This document shows positions 33,852 through 35,727 of a stretch of DNA of 35,727 nt, piece by piece. The notes under the pieces are model-generated. The model was not told the origin of the DNA. It was given only the letters and a program-made list of their open reading frames with translations, and searched no databases. The position numbers and the translations under genes are program-made. The stretch spans positions 1 through 35,727 of the forward strand of contig JAKAQR010000028.1 in assembly GCA_021819725.1 (NCBI GenBank), given 5' to 3'. The stretch comes from Actinomycetes bacterium. Lineage in GTDB: Bacteria > Actinomycetota > Acidimicrobiia > Acidimicrobiales > Acidimicrobiaceae. How positions within the stretch are numbered: the first letter of the stretch is position 1; every line of letters begins with the position of its first letter.

Positions 33852-34555
33852 CGACGGCACGGTTCTTTCTTCCTAGCGGGAAATGCGTTCCCGGGATCGA
33901 TGTCGCCCAGATGCGTGCCGTGGATCGTTCCATGATCGAGGACTTCCATATCGAGCTTCCTCAAATGATGGAGAACGCGGGACGTAACCTTGCCGATCTT
34001 ACTCAAAGTCTGTTTTTGCCCCGATCCGCTACGGTGCTCGTTGGTCCCGGTGGCAATGGTGGTGGAGGTCTGGTCGCCGCTCGGCATCTCCACAACCGTG
34101 GAATCGATGTCACCGTCACGGTCGCCTCACGTAGTGTTTCCTCGGTGACTGCCCACCAGCTCGATATTGTTGAGCGGCTCGGTATTGAAGTACGAGAAGA
34201 GCCGACTCCCGCTGACGTGGTCATCGACTCACTGATTGGCTATGGCTTGTCGGGCGACCCAAGTGGCCGGTTCGCCGAGCTTATCAACTGGGCGAACGCT
34301 ACGTCGACACCGGTCCTTGCGCTTGACACGCCGAGCGGCCTCGACTTGACAGCCGGGGCCGCAGCGAGACCGTGCGTTCAGGCCGTTGCCACGATGACCC
34401 TTGCCCTACCGAAAGTCGGCCTAGCTCGTGTGGTCAACGCCGGTGCCCTCTACCTCGCAGACATCTCTGTCCCGCCGTCGCTCTTTGTGGCCATGGGACT
34501 TGAGGTTCCGGTGATCTTCAAGTCCGGCTCGGTTGTTGCGGTCCGTGATGGGTAA
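33848..34555 (+). CDS. nnrE: NAD(P)H-hydrate epimerase (YjeF N-terminal domain)
   Basis: A 235-residue protein with the YjeF_N fold, which repairs damaged NAD(P)H by epimerising R-NAD(P)HX to S-NAD(P)HX. Visible: QMRAVDRSMIEDFHIELPQMMENAGRNLA split in two blocks, the phosphate loop VGPGGNGGGGLVAARHLHNRG, VIDSLIGYGLSGDP and ALDTPSGLD with the catalytic Asp. The dehydratase (NnrD/YjeF_C) half, often fused in bacteria, is missing, so the enzyme would need a separate partner. ATG 33848 overlaps the GH15 stop by four bases. The frame is open upstream to 33707, but only inside the GH15 gene. Confidence 0.88.
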   Translation: MTTARFFLPSGKCVPGIDVAQMRAVDRSMIEDFHIELPQMMENAGRNLADLTQSLFLPRSATVLVGPGGNGGGGLVAARHLHNRGIDVTVTVASRSVSSVTAHQLDIVERLGIEVREEPTPADVVIDSLIGYGLSGDPSGRFAELINWANATSTPVLALDTPSGLDLTAGAAARPCVQAVATMTLALPKVGLARVVNAGALYLADISVPPSLFVAMGLEVPVIFKSGSVVAVRDG

Positions 34556-34614
34556 GTGTGAGGAGAGGCTGGCGCCTCAAGTAACGATGGCGCTTCAGTT
34601 GAGCGGGAACGCCG

Positions 34615-35163
34615 CTACTGCGCAGATGAGAAACTTACCGACTTAGTGTGGGTCTCTGCATTGATGTAGGCGAACTGGGCGTTACAGTCCGGGTGCTTGC
34701 CTCCCTCAAGGGTCTTGGCCTTGGACTGGAGGCTATATCCCAACTCTTGGAGAAGAATCCCTACTGAGGTATGACTCAGAACATGTCCCATCGCTCCAAG
34801 CTCCTCGGAGAGCTGGCGAAGGCTCTTGGTTGTCCAGCGTAGCGGTGAGATAGGATCTCCTCGAGTTGCCGGCTCTACCAGCGACTCAAGGTCACTCATG
34901 AGGCTCGGGTCACTCTCGGTGATCTTCTTGCGCCCAGCTCCAGAACGACGGATTCTCCTTGGAGCCATGTCCTCTGGATGATCTTCGAGTTCTCTTAACC
35001 CAACGTGAATAGCGCGCCGAGAAACCCCTGTCGAACGCGATACTGATGCAATGCCTCCCCGACCCATCGCCTTGGCCTCGCTGGCGGCAACGATCCGACG
35101 CAGTCTTTCATCGAGAGCCCAGGCAATAGAGTTGAACCGCTCTGCAATAGGATCGTTCTCCAT
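34615..35163 (-). pseudogene. ISAzo13-family transposase, truncated N-terminal part
   Basis: The 182-residue frame keeps only the head of an ISAzo13 transposase (full length about 400). It shows GRGGIASVSRSTGVSRRAIHVG (helix-turn-helix), RIRRSGAGRKKI, LVEPATRGDPISPLRW, TTKSLRQLSEELGAMGH and LQELGYSLQSKAKTLEGGKH, ending in AQFAYINAE. The family match stops near 34655; the last 15 residues are unrelated. The whole DDE catalytic domain is missing, cut off on the side of the GH15-NnrE operon. Confidence 0.85.
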
Positions 35164-35657
35164 GTGGTGTGCAGTATGCCGGGAACGACACTCCGTTACA
35201 GTTATCTGCTTACAAGCCCTAAGTGTGCGAGGTGGATACAGAAACGTTTATGTCTCTTCCATGCCACGCTTGATGAACTGAGTCAATTCGCCATCCGACC
35301 ATCGGGACGATGGTCGGATGGGTGTCGCGGTGCGTGCTCAATTGCCACTGTCTATTGCGTAACCGGGGTTGCGAATCAACCTCTTTGCCAATGCGAACTG
35401 GGATTCTGAGCAGACAATCCGAACATTCGGTGATCGTTTCGGATTCGTGTGCGAAGGCAACGAAGTCGAGCGTCACGAAGCCATAGGTTGCATGGGAAGC
35501 GGGGTTCGGTGTTCCATTTGGTGGGGAATTCCAACTCTCCCTGATCCGCTCTCATACTCTTGTGCAAACGCAGATCTGGAGTCGTGACTACAAGTTGGAT
35601 GAAGAGTACCAGGAGTGGTACTACATTGCGTACCATAGACTGAAAGGAGAGTGAGTG
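35164..35657. other. Intergenic stretch with a strong hairpin and a possible gene fragment
   Basis: The left part is the outer end of the ISAzo13 remnant. A 13-bp perfect hairpin lies at 35291-35321. From about 35487 to 35654 a plus-strand frame reads FGGEFQLSLIRSHTLVQTQI, then DYKLDEEYQEWYYIAYHRLK, protein-like in composition but with no start codon, so it may be the 3' remnant of a gene lost upstream. Confidence 0.4.
35291..35321. repeat. 13-bp perfect inverted repeat with 5-base loop
   Basis: CCATCCGACCATC and GATGGTCGGATGG flank GGGAC. No T tract follows on either strand. It is the longest perfect hairpin I found outside the intron. It may be an operator, a transcription attenuator or the end structure of a mobile element. 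Confidence 0.6.
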
Positions 35658-35727
35658 ATGGCGATTTCTCCGAGCGGAGCACGCCGGGGGCTCTTTCCGT
35701 TGATCGAGCGCGTCAATAGTGATCGAG
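35658..35727 (+). CDS. Phd/YefM-type antitoxin, 5' part (cut by window end)
   Basis: ATG 35658 follows AAAGGAGAGTGAGTG. The visible residues MAISPSGARRGLFPLIERV match the start of Phd/YefM antitoxins (MxISxSEARxxLFPLIExVN), DNA-binding proteins that neutralise a RelE/YoeB-type toxin encoded just downstream. Only 23 codons are inside the window, so the toxin cannot be checked. Confidence 0.75.
   Translation, partial: MAISPSGARRGLFPLIERVNSDR

Noticed and set aside
1..35727. CRISPR arrays and tRNA or rRNA genes
   Set aside because: No regularly spaced direct repeats were seen, and no cloverleaf with a GTTCGA-type T loop and acceptor stem or rRNA-like stretch was found by eye; a dedicated scan was not possible.

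Overview
The window looks like a chromosomal segment of a medium-GC actinobacterium. A mycoredoxin-like glutaredoxin, an L,D-transpeptidase, a family-15 glycosidase, frequent GTG/TTG starts and several actinobacterial-type insertion sequences suggest an acidophilic member of the Acidimicrobiia (Ferrimicrobium/Acidimicrobium-like). This placement is inferred from general protein character, not from a marker gene.

Layout. 1-6645: an IS3 transposase remnant, an amino-acid permease (minus strand), a HAD-type hydrolase, a membrane-tailed glutaredoxin and a membrane-anchored L,D-transpeptidase, separated by long gene-poor stretches. 6965-10577: a complete ISL3-type insertion sequence with 27-bp perfect terminal inverted repeats and an 8-bp target duplication. 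Its transposase is split by a full-length group II intron (7513-9674) that carries an intact reverse transcriptase/maturase. 11190-20794 (minus strand): a tightly overlapping nine-gene operon of ECF sigma factor, zinc-binding anti-sigma factor, FAD/NAD disulfide-reductase-like enzyme, radical SAM enzyme, MTA-phosphorylase-like enzyme, the two glycosyltransferases typical of arsenosugar loci (TIGR04282 and TIGR04283 types), an MFS transporter, and a metallophosphoesterase-radical SAM fusion. A class I methyltransferase is read divergently (21342-22136). 22640-27228: transposase debris, a small membrane protein, a secreted beta-propeller-like protein and a patch rich in perfect hairpins. 27229-30955: three overlapping genes, one unknown protein plus two different MutS-like ATPases. 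30927-31768: two inverted halves of IS1634-type transposases. 32067-34555: GH15 glycosidase and NAD(P)HX epimerase. 34615-35727: truncated ISAzo13 transposase, a strong 13-bp hairpin, and the start of a Phd/YefM antitoxin gene cut by the window edge.

The most interesting system is the minus-strand operon. The gene set fits this scheme: a radical SAM enzyme attaches a 5'-deoxyadenosyl group to a metalloid or other acceptor; the MTAP-like enzyme removes adenine by phosphorolysis; the two glycosyltransferases elaborate the sugar; the MFS protein moves the product or precursor; and the sigma/anti-sigma pair switches the operon on. No radical SAM protein that I recognise as canonical ArsS is present. 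Two other radical SAM proteins take its place, one fused to a phosphoesterase domain lacking its first metal motif. This could be an arsenosugar-pathway variant or a related undescribed pathway. The chemistry is inference. The second candidate system is the unknown-protein/MutS/MutS cassette.
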